Shown here one piece after another: positions 22,466-22,901 of a DNA stretch of 22,901 nt. A program made the translations under genes and the position numbers. Location of the stretch: contig DKUB01000082.1 of NCBI GenBank assembly GCA_002490465.1, forward strand, positions 1-22,901. The letters run 5' to 3'. The DNA is from Lachnoclostridium sp. UBA7215 (GTDB lineage Bacteria > Bacillota > Clostridia > Lachnospirales > Lachnospiraceae). The notes under the pieces were generated by a model that saw only the letters and a list, made by a program, of their open reading frames with translations, searched no databases and was not told the origin of the DNA. Within the stretch, counting starts at the first letter, position 1; the number at the start of each line of letters is the position of its first letter.

Positions 22466-22813
22466 GGGCTTGTACTGGTTTCGACAGGCCGGCTGAAGAC
22501 GGTGAAGCTATCCGTGGACTGTGACCACGTTAAAACACAGATTAAAAATTAAACGCTGATAATAAAGAATTAGCTTACGCTGCCTAATTAATGGCGGCTG
22601 CAGCATGTAAGTGTCCTACAGCTTATATGCTGTATCATCCTTTTGTAGGGAACCTTTTTCGTTAAGCTTTGCGCGGGAAAGAGAACTCATGAAGCTACTG
22701 AGTCCGGAGGGTGTCCGCTCCCAACCGGATAAAGGAATATTGAACAACGGACTATGATAGTAGAAGAACGTGGGATTCCGGTTTGGACGCGGGTTCGACT
22801 CCCGCCAGGTCCA
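22466..22813 (+). ncRNA. ssrA: tmRNA (transfer-messenger RNA), encoded tag ADNKELAYAA
   Basis: The RNA rescues stalled ribosomes and adds a degradation tag, with SmpB as partner. The 5' end GGGCTTG pairs with 3' CAGGTCC (22806-22812) to make the acceptor stem, including the G3-U70 pair that marks alanine acceptance, with discriminator A at 22813. The D-like segment is TGGTTTCGACAGG and the T arm is GCGGG-TTCGACT-CCCGC. The tag frame is GCT at 22555 to TAA at 22585-22587, encoding ADNKELAYAA; the ending is YAA rather than the more usual LAA. CCA is not encoded (TTT follows). The one-piece form is about 348 bases, of normal length. Confidence 0.96.
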
Positions 22814-22817
22814 TTTC

Positions 22818-22901
22818 TTGTGGTAAGGAGGGACCCACGAAGTGGGAGGATGCCTTATCGTTTGTGGTAAGGAGGGGCCCACGGAGTGGGAGGATACCTT
22901 A
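22818..22901. repeat. 44-bp tandem hairpin repeat after ssrA, running off the window
   Basis: Unit 1 (22818-22861) and unit 2 (from 22862, cut by the window end) are nearly identical. Each has TAAGG...CCTTA as an outer stem and CCCAC...GTGGG as an inner stem with a 3-base loop (GAA in one, GGA in the other). Differences between units fall in loops and spacers, while both stems are unchanged. There is no T run or ORF that would make it a terminator or gene. The units may be two members of a dispersed palindromic family. Confidence 0.8.

Noticed and set aside
22202..22552. 116-codon + strand ORF overlapping the end of the AraC gene and ssrA
   Set aside because: It is an out-of-frame shadow of the AraC gene that runs through the ssrA promoter and RNA.
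22616..22882. 88-codon minus-strand ORF over ssrA with ESNPRP-like sequence
   Set aside because: This is the well-known spurious ORF antisense to the T arm of tRNA-like RNAs; it covers the tmRNA and the hairpin repeats.
22818..22901. CRISPR array
   Set aside because: The two units are directly adjacent with no unique spacers between them and each is a nested hairpin; no cas genes are in the window.

Overview
The window looks like a chromosomal segment of a Gram-positive anaerobe of class Clostridia, most likely Lachnospiraceae. This is inferred from the gene order, moderate GC, strong AGGAGG-type ribosome binding sites, tRNA/tmRNA genes without encoded CCA, and a tmRNA tag beginning ADN. All protein genes lie on the + strand; the only supported minus-strand gene is a tRNA-Gly(CCC) at the left edge.

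Region 1 (1-135): a + strand terminator of an upstream gene, then tRNA-Gly on the minus strand, whose promoter is divergent from that of the next operon. Region 2 (about 234-13616) is the division and cell wall (dcw) cluster: mraZ, rsmH, ftsL, two tandem class B penicillin-binding proteins, mraY, murD, ftsW, murA, divIB/ftsQ, ftsZ, then secG and a strong terminator. The mraZ promoter is overlain by an array of AAAGTGG-type MraZ boxes at about 10-bp spacing, so the operon is probably autoregulated. MurD makes UDP-MurNAc-L-Ala-D-Glu, MurA makes the first committed precursor, MraY makes lipid I, FtsW polymerises lipid II, the PBPs crosslink it, FtsL and DivIB hold the divisome together and FtsZ forms the ring. 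murC, murE, murF, murG and ftsA are not in this cluster.

Region 3 (13629-16448) holds rnr (RNase R) and smpB, two trans-translation/RNA-quality-control genes. Their partner ssrA (tmRNA, 22466-22813) lies about 6 kb away. Region 4 (about 16475-22413), between smpB and ssrA, is a patchwork of accessory genes: a DUF6597-like AraC regulator, an AbrB/PIN toxin-antitoxin pair with its own promoter, a DUF3795-like cysteine-rich protein with a streptothricin-acetyltransferase-like GNAT, an XRE-PurM fusion followed by another GNAT and a truncated GNAT, and an AraC/GyrI-like regulator.

Two dispersed GC-rich palindromic elements (6135-6212 and 19104-19166) appear to be copies of one family. A different 44-bp hairpin repeat begins right after ssrA and runs off the window.

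The most unusual items are the XRE-PurM fusion, whose PurM domain has lost the DGVGTK-type loop while keeping most other motifs; the MraZ-box array; the 21-bp in-frame repeat that extends the RsmH N-terminus; and the two palindromic repeat families.
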